Source of the DNA: Alteromonadaceae bacterium
Lineage (GTDB): Bacteria > Pseudomonadota > Gammaproteobacteria > Enterobacterales > Alteromonadaceae
Length of the DNA: 64,000 bases
Direction of reading: 5' to 3'
NCBI GenBank assembly: GCA_014872785.1
Contig: WKFJ01000014.1
Coordinates: 62,001-126,000, forward strand
Position 1 is the first letter of the stretch, and each line of letters starts with the position of its first letter. The notes under the pieces were generated by a model. That model saw nothing but the letters and a program-made list of their open reading frames with translations, did not search any database and was not told the DNA's origin. Shown here one piece after another: positions 52,476 to 62,845 of this stretch. A program made the translations under genes and the position numbers.

Positions 52476-54470
52476 ATGCCTACCAGAAGAGAACTCGCTA
52501 ACGCAATTCGTGCGTTAAGTATGGATGCTGTTCAACAAGCTAAATCAGGTCACCCTGGTGCCCCAATGGGCATGGCTGACATTGCGCAAGTATTGTGGTT
52601 CGACTATTTGCAGCACAGTCCATCTAACCCTGATTGGGTAAACCGAGACCGTTTTGTTTTGTCCAATGGCCACGGTTCTATGCTCATCTATTCTCTTTTG
52701 CATTTGTCAGGCTACGAGCTTCCTATCGAAGAATTGAAGAATTTCCGTCAATTGCATTCTAAAACGCCAGGCCATCCAGAGTACGGTTATGCGCCGGGGA
52801 TTGAGACAACCACTGGCCCACTTGGCCAGGGGATCACTAATGCAGTCGGTATGGCGATTGCTGAAAAAGCCCTTGCTGCACAATTCAATAAAGAAGGTCA
52901 TGAGGTCATTGACCACAATACATATGCGTTCTTGGGTGATGGTTGCTTGATGGAAGGTATTTCTCATGAAGCATGTTCACTGGCTGGCACGCTTGGCCTT
53001 GGCAAACTCATTGCGTTTTGGGATGACAACGGCATTTCAATCGACGGTGAAGTAGAAGGTTGGTTTACCGATGACACACCTGCACGTTTCGAATCCTATG
53101 GCTGGCATGTTATTCGCGACGTCGACGGCCACAACCCTGAGCAAATTATTGCAGCGATTGAAGCGGCCAAGGCTGAGACAGGCAAGCCATCACTGTTGTG
53201 TTGCAAAACCATCATTGGTTTTGGTTCACCAAACAAGCAAGGAAAAGAAGATTGCCATGGTGCACCGCTTGGTGATGCTGAGATTGAACTTGTACGCAAA
53301 GAGCTAAATTGGCCGCATCCTGCTTTTGAAGTTCCTAGCGAGATTGCTTCACAGTGGAACGCTGTGGACGCAGGCAAAGCCAAAGAAGCTGATTGGCAGG
53401 TAAAATTCGACGCATATGCTGCTGCTTATCCTGAGTTGGCTGCCGAGCTTAAGCGTCGTTTAGCGAATGAACTTCCAGCTGATTGGAGCGAAAAAGCAGA
53501 TGCTTACATTGCCGATTTACAAGCGAATGCTGTGAAAATCGCAAGTCGTAAAGCATCACAAAATGCCCTAAATGCATTTGGTCCTTTGTTACCAGAATTA
53601 ATGGGTGGCTCAGCCGATTTAGCGGGCTCGAACTTAACCATTTGGTCCGGAAGTAAAGGCTTAACTGCAGAAGATGCGAGCGGCAACTACGTGTATTACG
53701 GTGTGCGCGAGTTTGGTATGTCTGCCATCATGAATGGTATTGCGCTACACGGAGGCTTTAAGCCTTATGGTGCTACCTTCTTAATGTTCATGGAATATGC
53801 ACGCAACGCAGTGCGCATGGCGGCACTTATGAAGGTACCTTCTATCTTCGTTTACACTCACGACTCAATTGGTCTGGGTGAAGATGGTCCTACGCATCAA
53901 CCAGTAGAGCAACTTGCTGCCTTGCGAATGACACCAAATTTGGCCAACTGGCGCCCTTGTGACCAAGTGGAATCTGCCGTCGCGTGGAAATCAGCGATTG
54001 AGTTGCAAACCGGTCCGTCAACGTTAATATTCAGCCATCAAGGCCTAGAACAGCAAGAAAGAACCGCTGAGCAAGTGGCTAATATTGCCAAAGGTGGCTA
54101 TGTACTTATCGATTGTGATGGTACGCCGGATGTGATCTTAATTGCGACTGGTTCTGAGGTTGGTTTGACGGTAGACGCCGCTGCGACCCTTACTGAAAAA
54201 GGCAATAAAGTTCGCGTAGTATCAATGCCCTCAACTGACGTTTTCGAACGCCAAGATGCCCAGTATCAACAATCTGTGCTGCCAGCGGCGGTAACTAACC
54301 GCGTTGCCGTTGAAGCCGGTATTAAGGACTTCTGGTACAAATATGTTGGATTACAAGGACGCATTATCGGCATGGACACCTTCGGTGAATCTGCGCCTGC
54401 AGGCGACTTGTTTAAACATTTCAACATCACCAGTGACGCTGTAATTGCAGCAGCGGAAGAATTGCTGTAA
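52476..54470 (+). CDS. tkt: Transketolase
   Basis: Thiamine-diphosphate enzyme that moves two-carbon units in the pentose phosphate pathway. Full length at 664 residues. Motifs: [30 protein letters not shown] (substrate and phosphate contacts), [13 protein letters not shown], the ThDP motif [33 protein letters not shown] (about 155-187), [52 protein letters not shown]. First gene of tkt-epd-pgk-fba with an AGGAG ribosome site. Confidence 0.97.
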   Translation: MPTRRELANAIRALSMDAVQQAKSGHPGAPMGMADIAQVLWFDYLQHSPSNPDWVNRDRFVLSNGHGSMLIYSLLHLSGYELPIEELKNFRQLHSKTPGHPEYGYAPGIETTTGPLGQGITNAVGMAIAEKALAAQFNKEGHEVIDHNTYAFLGDGCLMEGISHEACSLAGTLGLGKLIAFWDDNGISIDGEVEGWFTDDTPARFESYGWHVIRDVDGHNPEQIIAAIEAAKAETGKPSLLCCKTIIGFGSPNKQGKEDCHGAPLGDAEIELVRKELNWPHPAFEVPSEIASQWNAVDAGKAKEADWQVKFDAYAAAYPELAAELKRRLANELPADWSEKADAYIADLQANAVKIASRKASQNALNAFGPLLPELMGGSADLAGSNLTIWSGSKGLTAEDASGNYVYYGVREFGMSAIMNGIALHGGFKPYGATFLMFMEYARNAVRMAALMKVPSIFVYTHDSIGLGEDGPTHQPVEQLAALRMTPNLANWRPCDQVESAVAWKSAIELQTGPSTLIFSHQGLEQQERTAEQVANIAKGGYVLIDCDGTPDVILIATGSEVGLTVDAAATLTEKGNKVRVVSMPSTDVFERQDAQYQQSVLPAAVTNRVAVEAGIKDFWYKYVGLQGRIIGMDTFGESAPAGDLFKHFNITSDAVIAAAEELL

Positions 54471-54493
54471 CTTTCCCGCACTGAAAAAATGTT

Positions 54494-54520
54494 AGCAGGC
54501 TCTTAGTGAGCCTGCGCTTT
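54494..54520 (+). terminator. Hairpin between tkt and epd
   Basis: GCAGGCTC (54495-54502) and GAGCCTGC (54508-54515) with loop TTAGT; only a short T-run follows. It lies 12 bases before the epd start, so it is more likely a partial terminator or processing site than a full stop. Confidence 0.55.
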
Positions 54521-54532
54521 CCTGAGTTTTAC

Positions 54533-55537
54533 ATGTTACGTGTCGCAATAAACGGTTTTGGCCGCATTGGCCGAAGTGTACTACGGGCTTTATACGAGTC
54601 TGGCCGCGACGACCTTATTCAAGTCGTTGCAATAAACGAACTCGCAGAGCCTGAAGGCATTGCGCATCTATTAAAATACGATTCTACGCACGGTCGCTTC
54701 CCATTCTCAGTCGCACTTAGATATAGCATGCTCGATGTAGCAGGACGTGATATCCAGTTACTCAAGGAACCACTCATTGAAAACTTGCCATGGAGCGAGT
54801 TAAAAGTTGACCTAGTACTTGAATGCACAGGCATGTTCAATTCACGTGAAGACGGCGAAAAGCATCTATCAGCTGGTGCTAAAAAAGTACTGTTCTCCCA
54901 TCCCTGCAAGTCGGATATGGATCATACCGTGATTTTCGGTGTCAACGACCATGAACTGCAACCTGAGCACAAATTAGTGTCCAATGGTTCTTGTACAACT
55001 AATTGCATCATTCCAGTGCTGCAAACGTTGGACGAAGCCTTTGATGTGGAAAGTGGCACTATTACCACCATTCATTCATCGATGAATGACCAACAGGTAA
55101 TAGACGCTTATCACAGCGATTTGCGAAGAACGCGATCTGCCAGCCAGTCCATTATTCCAGTAGATACTAAATTAGCGGTCGGCATTGAACGTATCTTGCC
55201 AAAATTTGCAGGACGTTTTGAGGCAATAGCAGTGCGCGTGCCCACGATTAATGTTACGGCGATGGACTTAAGCGTAACGCTGCACCAAGAGGTCAGCGTA
55301 GACGATGTTAATATCGCACTGCAAAATGCTCGGGTGGGGCGATTAGAGGGGATCTTGGGATACACCGAAGAGCCCTTAGTGTCTTGTGACTTTAACCACG
55401 ACCCACATTCATGCATTGTTGATGGTTCACAAACGCGCGTGAGTCATAAAAAACTAGTCAAAACCTTGGTATGGTGTGACAACGAATGGGGATTCGCCAA
55501 CCGTATGTTGGATACGGCACTGGCAATGACGAATTAG
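54533..55537 (+). CDS. epd: Erythrose-4-phosphate dehydrogenase
   Basis: GAPDH-family enzyme that oxidises erythrose 4-phosphate for pyridoxal phosphate synthesis. The ATG at 54533 gives 334 residues starting [27 protein letters not shown]. The catalytic Cys is in [13 protein letters not shown] (about 152-154), with [38 protein letters not shown], and the end [20 protein letters not shown]. These agree with E. coli Epd, and the position between tkt and pgk is that of epd rather than gapA. An open frame to 54506 upstream is not supported. Confidence 0.93.
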   Translation: MLRVAINGFGRIGRSVLRALYESGRDDLIQVVAINELAEPEGIAHLLKYDSTHGRFPFSVALRYSMLDVAGRDIQLLKEPLIENLPWSELKVDLVLECTGMFNSREDGEKHLSAGAKKVLFSHPCKSDMDHTVIFGVNDHELQPEHKLVSNGSCTTNCIIPVLQTLDEAFDVESGTITTIHSSMNDQQVIDAYHSDLRRTRSASQSIIPVDTKLAVGIERILPKFAGRFEAIAVRVPTINVTAMDLSVTLHQEVSVDDVNIALQNARVGRLEGILGYTEEPLVSCDFNHDPHSCIVDGSQTRVSHKKLVKTLVWCDNEWGFANRMLDTALAMTN

Positions 55538-55562
55538 CAAATACAATTATTGGAGCGAAATA

Positions 55563-56735
55563 ATGTCAATTTTGAAAATGTCAGAATTGGATTTAAATGG
55601 AAAACGCGTACTTATTCGTGAAGACCTAAATGTACCGGTAAAAGAGGGGAAAGTAACCTCTGATGCGAGGATCCGAGCGTCTATGCCAACCATTAAAGCG
55701 GCGATTGACGCTGGTGCCAAAGTGATGGTCATGTCTCACCTGGGACGCCCGACTGAAGGCGAATACGCAGAAGAATTCAGCCTGCAACCCGTTGTAGATT
55801 ATCTTAACGACAACTTAGGCCACCCAGTTCGCCTTGAAAAAGATTACTTAGAAGGCGTGGAAGTGGCTACCGGTGAAGTCGTTGTGCTTGAAAATGTGCG
55901 CTTTAATAAAGGCGAAAAGAAAAACGACGAAACGCTGTCAAAACAATACGCTGCGCTATGCGACGTCTATGTGATGGATGCCTTTGGTACCGCGCATAGA
56001 GCACAAGCATCCACGCACGGAGCGGGTTTGTTTGCTGCTACTGCGTGTGCGGGCCCTTTGCTTGCTGCTGAATTAGAAGCGCTTGGCAAGGCATTAGAAA
56101 ATCCTGCTAGACCTTTATTGGCTATCGTGGGTGGTTCAAAGGTATCGACTAAATTAACTGTACTTGAATCGTTATCTGAAAAGGTAAATCAGCTCATTGT
56201 AGGTGGAGGTATTGCCAATACCTTTATTGCGGCTCAAGGCCATAAAGTCGGTAAATCGCTTTATGAACAAGACTTAATTTCTGAAGCTAACCGATTGATG
56301 ACAGCAGCCAAAGACGCGGGCGGCGAGATCCCAGTTCCGGTAGATGTCATTGTGGGTGAAGAGTTTTCTGAGTCAGCTGCAGCGCATTTAAAAGATGTTA
56401 GCAAAGTAGACGATGGCGACATGATTTTTGATGTTGGCCCTGAAACTGCCGCGCGTCTTGCCGAAATGATTAAAGCAGCTGGAACGATTGTATGGAATGG
56501 TCCGGTTGGCGTATTTGAATTCGATCAGTTTGGTGAAGGCACCAAAGCGATTGCTAAAGCTATTGCCAACAGTGATGCATTTTCCATTGCTGGTGGCGGT
56601 GATACGCTTGCGGCGGTGGACAAGTACGGTATAGCAGATAAAATATCATACATATCTACTGGTGGTGGCGCCTTCTTAGAGTTTTTGGAAGGCAAAAAAT
56701 TACCTGCTGTGGAAATGTTAGAAAGTCGAGCGTAA
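55563..56735 (+). CDS. pgk: Phosphoglycerate kinase
   Basis: Glycolytic kinase producing ATP and 3-phosphoglycerate. The 390-residue product contains [18 protein letters not shown] (about 14-31), [71 protein letters not shown] and the ATP-binding [13 protein letters not shown]. Length as in E. coli (387). TGGAG precedes the start; epd ends 25 bases upstream. Confidence 0.97.
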   Translation: MSILKMSELDLNGKRVLIREDLNVPVKEGKVTSDARIRASMPTIKAAIDAGAKVMVMSHLGRPTEGEYAEEFSLQPVVDYLNDNLGHPVRLEKDYLEGVEVATGEVVVLENVRFNKGEKKNDETLSKQYAALCDVYVMDAFGTAHRAQASTHGAGLFAATACAGPLLAAELEALGKALENPARPLLAIVGGSKVSTKLTVLESLSEKVNQLIVGGGIANTFIAAQGHKVGKSLYEQDLISEANRLMTAAKDAGGEIPVPVDVIVGEEFSESAAAHLKDVSKVDDGDMIFDVGPETAARLAEMIKAAGTIVWNGPVGVFEFDQFGEGTKAIAKAIANSDAFSIAGGGDTLAAVDKYGIADKISYISTGGGAFLEFLEGKKLPAVEMLESRA

Positions 56736-56840
56736 ATATACGCTCGCACATGGAAGATAATACGCTCAAAGATAGCGACAAAAAGGACATCGACCCCTGT
56801 AACCCAACCGTCGAAAGACGATTTTTTAGGAGTGTCACCG

Positions 56841-57740
56841 ATGGCATCGACTGCCAATTCCGAAATGCTAGAAAAAGTCTCCAACGCAGAAGGCTTTATC
56901 GCTGCTCTTGACCAAAGTGGCGGCAGTACACCAAAAGCATTAAAACAATATGGTGTAGAAGAATCAGCCTACAGCAATGACGAAGAAATGTTTGATATGG
57001 TACATGCAATGCGTACCCGTATTATTACAAGTCCCGCGTTTAATGGTGAAAAAGTACTAGGTGCAATTTTATTCGAGAATACCCTCGACCGTCAGATTCA
57101 AGGCATGATGAGTGCACAGTTCCTTTGGCAAGAAAAGAACGTTGTTCCCTTCCTAAAAGTGGACAAGGGCTTAGCCGACGAAGCTAATGGTGTGCAAGTG
57201 ATGAAGCCTATGCCAGCTTTAGACGACTTATTAGATAAAGCCGTTGCACAAGGAGTATTTGGTACCAAAATGCGTTCAGTTATCAAATTAGCTAACGCTG
57301 AAGGTATAGAAAGTGTTGTTGCACAACAATTTGAAGTAGGTAAGCAAATTATTGCCAAAGGTTTGGTACCGATTATCGAGCCTGAAGTTGATATTCATTC
57401 CCCAGAAAAAGCAGAGGCGGAAGCACTGTTAAAAGCATCATTGATTAAGCATATTGATGCGCTAGGTGAAGGCGAACACATCATGTTGAAATTAACACTA
57501 CCTTCTGAAGATAACTTTTATCAAGAGTTGATGAGCAAAGCGAACGTAGTTCGTGTTGTAGCTTTATCGGGCGGTTATTCTCGTGACGATGCTAACGCAT
57601 TGATTGCGCGTAACAATGGCATGATTGCAAGCTTTTCACGCGCATTAGCAGAAGGACTATCAGCACAACAATCAGATGATGAGTTCAACGCAACTATTGG
57701 CGCCTCAATCGAATCTATTGCAGAGGCATCTCGTACTTAA
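56841..57740 (+). CDS. Class I fructose-bisphosphate aldolase
   Basis: Schiff-base aldolase of glycolysis and gluconeogenesis. The ATG at 56841, eight bases after AGGAG, gives 299 residues beginning [34 protein letters not shown]; a GTG three codons upstream is inside the ribosome spacing. Class I residues are visible: [41 protein letters not shown] and [11 protein letters not shown] with the probable Schiff-base Lys. Relatives of this small class I type occur in staphylococci. In E. coli and most gammaproteobacteria a class II metal-dependent FbaA follows pgk, so this is a replacement. Confidence 0.93.
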   Translation: MASTANSEMLEKVSNAEGFIAALDQSGGSTPKALKQYGVEESAYSNDEEMFDMVHAMRTRIITSPAFNGEKVLGAILFENTLDRQIQGMMSAQFLWQEKNVVPFLKVDKGLADEANGVQVMKPMPALDDLLDKAVAQGVFGTKMRSVIKLANAEGIESVVAQQFEVGKQIIAKGLVPIIEPEVDIHSPEKAEAEALLKASLIKHIDALGEGEHIMLKLTLPSEDNFYQELMSKANVVRVVALSGGYSRDDANALIARNNGMIASFSRALAEGLSAQQSDDEFNATIGASIESIAEASRT

Positions 57741-57763
57741 AAGTACGCAGAATGTTACATGTT

Positions 57764-57787
57764 AAAAGCGACTTTTGGCGCTTTTTT
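57764..57787 (+). terminator. Terminator of the tkt-epd-pgk-fba operon
   Basis: AAAAGCG, loop ACTTTTGG, CGCTTTT followed by more T. A second small palindrome, CGTACTT AA AAGTACG at 57732-57747, covers the aldolase stop codon. The terminator overlaps the TTG-initiated open frame at 57775, which argues against that TTG as the start of the next gene. Confidence 0.85.
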
Positions 57788-57816
57788 ATTTCTTTGAACA
57801 ACGAACGGACAAATTA

Positions 57817-58950
57817 ATGGCTGACAGCAATGCTTCGGAAGTAGTGAAAAAAATAACTGTTTTGGTTTCATTTTCCGGTGATGGAGGCGTAGAAGTTGTC
57901 ACTGCCAATCTCGTTGAAGGATGGATAAACCTTGGGGTTGAGGTTGAATTACTGTTAATAAAAAACAAAAGTCGACATCTGTCCAGACTGCCTACATCGG
58001 TAAAACAAACAAAACTCAAAGCCAGCAGCGGTTGGCTAGCGCTCCCGGAAATTGTCAAGCACCTAAAAGAGCAACCACCAGAGGTATTTTTTGTCATTAA
58101 AGACCGGGCAGTACAAATCGCGGCACTTGCCAAGGTATTGAGTGGTTTTAAAGGTCTTATGATTGGACAGATTCACAACAATATGGAAGTTGGCCTTCGC
58201 AATAGGAATGCACTTGGTCGCAGCACCCGGCATATGATGATGCGATGGGCATATAAAAAATTCGATAAAATGACTGCGGTATCGCAGGATGCGGCAGACT
58301 CGATTCAACGAATCACTGGTATTTCGAAACATCATTTTGTTGCGATGGCCAATCCAATTCTAACCGATAGACTGTTTCTACTTGCTGAAAGTGAGGCGAC
58401 ACATAATTGGCTTACTCATAAAGATAAGCCCGTACTAGTCGCTGTTGGCCGATTGTCACCGCAAAAGAATTTTTCGCGTTTGATAAACGCATTTGCCAAA
58501 GTGAAAGAGCAATTAGATTGTCGATTGATCATTTTTGGTGAAGGCAAACAAAAGCAATCATTGCAGCAACTAACAGAAACATTAAGAGTCACTGATGCGG
58601 TCGATTTAGCTGGATTTACGGACAATCCATATGCCGAACTTAAAGAAGCTGATTTATTTGTTCTGTCTTCAGATTGGGAAGGTTCGCCGACAGTATTGAG
58701 CGAGGCTCTAGCATTAGGTGTTAACGTGGTGTCAACTGAATGTGGGGATGTCAGTATCACCCTACAAAATGGCGTTATAGGCTCAGTTGTTCAACCAAAC
58801 AACCTTGATGATTTTAGTCAGGCTATTTTATCTTCACTGAGACAACCAAAAGACGAGGAAGTGTTAAAGCAAGCTGTTGTAAAATTTCAGCAAAATGTCA
58901 GTGCTAAGTCTTATTTAGACTTGATTGCTGAGACTAAAAATTCAGTTTAA
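57817..58950 (+). CDS. Family 4-type glycosyltransferase
   Basis: A 377-residue GT-B glycosyltransferase that transfers a sugar from a nucleotide donor, probably to lipid A core, O-antigen or exopolysaccharide. The N-terminal domain starts KKITVLVSFSGDGGVEVVTANLVEGW; the C-terminal nucleotide-binding part has VLVAVGRLSPQKNFSRLINAFAKVKEQL, LIIFGEGKQKQSLQQL and the ADLFVLSSDWEGSPTVLSEALALGVNVVSTECGD motif (about 285-318) with the conserved Glu. The ATG at 57817 is used since the upstream frame runs through a terminator. No other polysaccharide gene is adjacent. Confidence 0.9.
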   Translation: MADSNASEVVKKITVLVSFSGDGGVEVVTANLVEGWINLGVEVELLLIKNKSRHLSRLPTSVKQTKLKASSGWLALPEIVKHLKEQPPEVFFVIKDRAVQIAALAKVLSGFKGLMIGQIHNNMEVGLRNRNALGRSTRHMMMRWAYKKFDKMTAVSQDAADSIQRITGISKHHFVAMANPILTDRLFLLAESEATHNWLTHKDKPVLVAVGRLSPQKNFSRLINAFAKVKEQLDCRLIIFGEGKQKQSLQQLTETLRVTDAVDLAGFTDNPYAELKEADLFVLSSDWEGSPTVLSEALALGVNVVSTECGDVSITLQNGVIGSVVQPNNLDDFSQAILSSLRQPKDEEVLKQAVVKFQQNVSAKSYLDLIAETKNSV

Positions 58951-59070
58951 GTTCAGGTTGTTGTTTTTAAACGACAAATGTTAATAATGCATTCGTATTA
59001 ATCGCGTTTATCCCCTCGACATAACTACATCCGATGATTAAAATTGCCGCTCTTAAAAAAGGCGCGATGA

Positions 59071-59814
59071 ATGAAACTACACACACTATTAATTTTAAGC
59101 AGCATGGCTTTAGCTGCAAACGCGCAGGACGCAGATGCGCAGAAAGATTTCACATTGGATGGTGAGTTAGGGGTCATTATTACCAGTGGTAACACCGAGA
59201 CGACATCCCTTAAGGGCAGGTTATCTTCACATCATGAGATGACTAATTGGAGCAACGACTATGTGCTCGAAGCGCTCTACAAGCAAGATGAGATCACCAA
59301 TGACAGTGATGTACAGGAAACCCAAACAACGGCGCAAAAGTTTTTCGTTTCAGCTCAAGGTAACTACAAGTTAGAAAACCCTGAAAATAGACTGTTCGCG
59401 TTCGCATCGTATGAAGACGACCGCTTTAGTAGCTTTAATTATCAGGCAACTATCGCTGGTGGTTGGAACAGCAGTTTGTGGGATCATGATAATAGCAAAT
59501 TTAGCTACAGTATCGGTCCGGGTTATTCATTCGCAGATACCGATGAAGATAAAGATGTTGGCGGTATGATTGTGCGTGGTGCTATCGATTACCAATGGAT
59601 GATTTCAGAAACGGCAAACTTTAAACAGTTGCTAAGTACGGAAGTAGGTTCGGAGAATACTAAGTCGAAGTCAGAGACGGCTTTAAGCGCCAAAATCAAT
59701 GGCTCAATGTCCATGAAATTGTCGCTTATCTTGAATCACAATACAGATGTAGCAGACGATGTAAAAAATCTCGATACGGAAACGGCAGTTACTCTGGTCT
59801 ATACTTTCTTCTAG
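59071..59814 (+). CDS. DUF481 outer-membrane beta-barrel protein
   Basis: A 247-residue protein with a signal peptide (MKLHTLLILSSMALAANAQDADA, cut about 18). The mature part is rich in alternating aromatic strands (DFTLDGELGVIITSGNTETTSLKGRLSSHHEMTNWSNDYVLEALYKQDE, FAFASYEDDRFSSFNYQATIAGGWN, FSYSIGPGYSFADTDED) and ends in a terminal Phe (VTLVYTFF), as typical for outer-membrane barrels. The SGNT/E start and repeated strands are those of DUF481 (YdiY-type). Function unknown; single gene. Confidence 0.9.
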   Translation: MKLHTLLILSSMALAANAQDADAQKDFTLDGELGVIITSGNTETTSLKGRLSSHHEMTNWSNDYVLEALYKQDEITNDSDVQETQTTAQKFFVSAQGNYKLENPENRLFAFASYEDDRFSSFNYQATIAGGWNSSLWDHDNSKFSYSIGPGYSFADTDEDKDVGGMIVRGAIDYQWMISETANFKQLLSTEVGSENTKSKSETALSAKINGSMSMKLSLILNHNTDVADDVKNLDTETAVTLVYTFF

Positions 59815-59836
59815 TCAAACATACACAGGAGCGATG

Positions 59837-60175
59837 ATGTTTTCATCGATTGAGTTAACTGCATTTAACGATAAACTCATCGCTCTGCAACGCGACATTC
59901 TCCAGCAACAGCGTGCCAACATTGAATCTGGTGCGACGGTCGAGTTAGATCAAACTAGCGTTGGACGCTTATCCAGAATGGATGCGATGCAAGGTCAGGC
60001 AATGGCAAAAGCCAATGAAGCTAGACTCAAGCAAAAGCTCTTGGATATTCAACAGGCATTGGAGAAAATGAAAACCGATGATTTTGGTTATTGCGAAGTA
60101 TGCGATGAACCAATCAATTTGCCGCGTTTGCAATTTGACCCTAGTGTGAAATGTTGTTTGAACTGTGCTGATTAA
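59837..60175 (+). CDS. TraR/DksA-family zinc-finger protein
   Basis: A 112-residue protein of the DksA/TraR type, short form. An N-terminal coiled coil (about 10-78; IELTAFNDKLIALQRDILQQQRANIESGATVELD...KLLDIQQALEKMK) precedes the C-terminal zinc finger YCEVCDEPIN...KCCLNCAD with four cysteines. Such proteins bind RNA polymerase or act in plasmid and phage biology. The coiled coil is short, so it may not reach the polymerase channel like DksA. Two ATGs occur at 59834 and 59837; AGGAG spacing favours the second. 19 bases after the DUF481 gene. Confidence 0.88.
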   Translation: MFSSIELTAFNDKLIALQRDILQQQRANIESGATVELDQTSVGRLSRMDAMQGQAMAKANEARLKQKLLDIQQALEKMKTDDFGYCEVCDEPINLPRLQFDPSVKCCLNCAD

Positions 60176-60182
60176 ATTGCGT

Positions 60183-60470
60183 TTAAACGAGTGGAGCAGG
60201 GGCGTGCTCTACTAATGCTTCTTTTTGCTGCTTACTCAGCTTTTTTATCTTTGCTTCTAAGCGCGCTGCGCTAGATTTGTCTCCAGAGTACATAAACCAG
60301 GCCAATGTAAAAGATTTCCCTCTGAGGAATTTTGCGCCCGTTCCGGCGGCGTGCTTATTTAGCCTTCGTTCGATACAGTTGGTTATGCCGCAATACAATG
60401 CGCCACCGTTGCTTACACGAAGCAGGTACACATACCAAAAGTCTTTTTCTGGTTCGTTAGAAGGGATCAT
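60183..60470 (-). CDS. GIY-YIG family protein (YhbQ-type)
   Basis: A 95-residue single GIY-YIG domain: WYVYLLRVSNGGALYCGITNCIERRLNKHAAGTGAKFLRGKSFTLAWFMYSGDKSSAARLEAKIKKLSKQQKEALV. The Tyr and Arg (about 12, 34) and Glu (about 71) of the nuclease active site are present. YhbQ-type proteins are small DNA nucleases of poorly known function. Convergent with the DksA-like gene with a 7-base gap. Confidence 0.9.
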   Translation of the reverse strand: MIPSNEPEKDFWYVYLLRVSNGGALYCGITNCIERRLNKHAAGTGAKFLRGKSFTLAWFMYSGDKSSAARLEAKIKKLSKQQKEALVEHAPAPLV

Positions 60471-60499
60471 TAACCGAATAAATTGACCTGAGTGGAGCG

Positions 60500-62839
60500 T
60501 TATTCCATGCAGGTCGTCGGGTCATAGCTTTCAAGCCATTCGTTAAACTTGTCGGCAGGTAACGGACGACTCAGGTAAAATCCTTGTGCTTTGGTGCAGC
60601 CTATTTGTTCTAAGAATTTCAAGGTTTCTTTGTCCTCAACACCTTCGGCTACTGTATTGAGGCCTAGGTTTTGTGCAAGCGACATGAGAGTCCGTACCAT
60701 GATTTTATCGTCATCGTTATTGGCCAAGTCCAATACAAAAGCTTTATCAATCTTAAGTTCGTCCACGGGCATTTTCTTCAACTGTGCCATCGAGGAATAA
60801 CCTGTACCGAAATCGTCGATTGATAAAGCAATCCCCATTCTGCGCAATGTATTAAGGGCTTTTAACGCACTTTGCGGATCTGACATGACCGCGCTTTCAG
60901 TGACTTCGAGTGTCAGTACGGTATTGTCAGTATCAAATTCAGACATCAGTTCAGCGACATAAGTGGGCAGCTGCATATCGACTAAATCCATTGCCGAAAT
61001 ATTAACTGCTACGCCAATGTCATGCCCCATCTCACGCCATTTACTGCATTGCTCAAACGCGGTTCGAAGCCCCCAATGAGTGACGTCCCTAATGGCGCCT
61101 GTTTGTTCGGCAAGTGGAATAAAGTCGTCTGGTGGGATAAAGCCGTGCTCAGGGTGGATCCAGCGAATTAAACACTCAACAGTCGTAATCTTGCGTTCTG
61201 CGATGGAAAGTTTTGGTTGATAGAACAGCTGTAGTTGGCCTTCTGCCAACGCGCTTCTAAGCTCTGACATCAGACTTAAACGCTGTACCGAGTGTTTGTT
61301 TAATGCTTCTTGGTAAACCGCATATCCAAAATGTTTGCCTTTGCAACTGTACAGGGCTATGTCAGCACATTGCATCAGGCCTTGGGCGGTTTCCGCGTCA
61401 CGTGGATACATAGCAAGACCAATACTGACGTCAACTTCGAGCGCGAGTTTTTCAATTTCAAATGGGCGCTCAAAAAGGCTGGAGAAGTTTTCTAGAATAC
61501 TTTCTTGGCGATGCTCATCGGCGTCCTGAATAATAACGGCAAACTCATCACCGCCCAGATGTGCAATAGACACCCCTTTGTAAGCGGCCGAATTCAACCT
61601 TTGAGCTATCTCTTGCAACAGTTCATCACCCGCTGCGTGACCTATGGTATCGTTAATCTCTTTGAACCTATCCACGTCCATCATCAAAATGGCCAGTGAG
61701 TTGTCACCAGATTCACTAATGCTCTCTGCCAAATTCTTTTGAAATTGATTGCGGTTAGGTAATCCCGTTAAGGTGTCATAATAAGCGAGGTGCTGTATTT
61801 CTTCCTCGCGACGTTTTATCCCATCTTGCATTGAGCTAATCGCGGTTGATAAGGACGTAACCTCGTCGGTACTAGCCTTTGGAAAATGCTCAACGTATTC
61901 ACCTTCCCTTATTTTTGCCGCCGCATTAACCAACTTGGTAATAGGTCGAGTAATACCATTAGATAAAAGCATGGCGGCAACCAGTGCCATTAGCGCAGCG
62001 ATAAGTAACACACCAATCAGTTGTAATAGCAGGCTGTTGTAGGATAAGTAGGCTTTGTCCTTTTCGGTATCTAGTACCACGCGCATAGCATTTGAACCCC
62101 ACGAGCCCAAGATATTGCTCGCGTAAATCCAATCACTTAATTGTCTTTCAAATGAATGTAGCCCCGGAGAGATATCTATGCTCTGTTCGACGAGCGAAGC
62201 ACTCAAGGAAGACTCATGTGTACTGGCGACCACTTGATTCTGTTTGCCCAGTATTAATAAGCTCACATGCATATTAGTCAGTTCAACTAACTCTTGTGAA
62301 ATAAGCTTTTCAGCTGCTATTCCCATTAACAGCCAGGCATTGATTTTGCGGGAAGATTCAACGAATTTAACCGGAGCAGACTTCAATAAATAGAACTGTT
62401 CATCAATTTTGAACCAGCGGATATCGTCGTTTTGATACAGTGTAGGGTCTATCGCTAACTTGTCTACTGGCATCTCAGGACTGGATACGATGGCATCCCC
62501 CGAATTGTCCAGAATCCAAGCGATATCAGCATCACCGCGGTTTTGGAAATTCTGTAGTGCCGCTAGTAGACTCTCTTTATCTTCATTACCGGTAGAAATG
62601 AGTCCTTTAAAGGTGAAGTCTTTACTCAATGTAGAGAGCTCGAGCAGCAGTGCATCACCACGGTTAATAATTTTGTCTTCCACCATACTTGCCGAGGTCA
62701 CCGCATGCTCTAGCAGTTGTTCACTTGAATGGCTGTAAGTGGCAGAGCGCACTGTGTAAAGTGTAACCGCGACCACGACTGCAATCATCACTAAGAAATT
62801 GAGTAATAAGCGGAACCTAAGAGATTTCAGCAATGCCAT
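60500..62839 (-). CDS. GGDEF/EAL cyclic-di-GMP protein with periplasmic sensor
   Basis: A 779-residue inner-membrane protein. One N-terminal helix (FRLLLNFLVMIAVVVAVTLYTV), a periplasmic sensor of about 230 residues, a second helix (LLLQLIGVLLIAALMALVAAMLL), HAMP (about 290-345), GGDEF domain (YDTLTGLPNRNQF, AHLGGDEFAVI, about 350-510) and EAL domain (about 525-775). The GGDEF motif is intact. EAL is written ECL (VECLIRW), keeping the metal-binding Glu, and the other residues (NISAMDL, LEVTESAVM, IDDFGTGYSSM, ELKIDKAFV, VAEGVED) are present, so both activities are possible. It is 6 bases after a cupredoxin gene. Confidence 0.94.
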   Translation of the reverse strand: MALLKSLRFRLLLNFLVMIAVVVAVTLYTVRSATYSHSSEQLLEHAVTSASMVEDKIINRGDALLLELSTLSKDFTFKGLISTGNEDKESLLAALQNFQNRGDADIAWILDNSGDAIVSSPEMPVDKLAIDPTLYQNDDIRWFKIDEQFYLLKSAPVKFVESSRKINAWLLMGIAAEKLISQELVELTNMHVSLLILGKQNQVVASTHESSLSASLVEQSIDISPGLHSFERQLSDWIYASNILGSWGSNAMRVVLDTEKDKAYLSYNSLLLQLIGVLLIAALMALVAAMLLSNGITRPITKLVNAAAKIREGEYVEHFPKASTDEVTSLSTAISSMQDGIKRREEEIQHLAYYDTLTGLPNRNQFQKNLAESISESGDNSLAILMMDVDRFKEINDTIGHAAGDELLQEIAQRLNSAAYKGVSIAHLGGDEFAVIIQDADEHRQESILENFSSLFERPFEIEKLALEVDVSIGLAMYPRDAETAQGLMQCADIALYSCKGKHFGYAVYQEALNKHSVQRLSLMSELRSALAEGQLQLFYQPKLSIAERKITTVECLIRWIHPEHGFIPPDDFIPLAEQTGAIRDVTHWGLRTAFEQCSKWREMGHDIGVAVNISAMDLVDMQLPTYVAELMSEFDTDNTVLTLEVTESAVMSDPQSALKALNTLRRMGIALSIDDFGTGYSSMAQLKKMPVDELKIDKAFVLDLANNDDDKIMVRTLMSLAQNLGLNTVAEGVEDKETLKFLEQIGCTKAQGFYLSRPLPADKFNEWLESYDPTTCME

Positions 62840-62845
62840 TAACGG

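Noticed and set aside
56809..56826. CGTC-GAAA-GACG hairpin followed by T6 just before the class I aldolase gene
   Set aside because: The stem is only four base pairs, so although a weak attenuator is possible I do not list it as a terminator.
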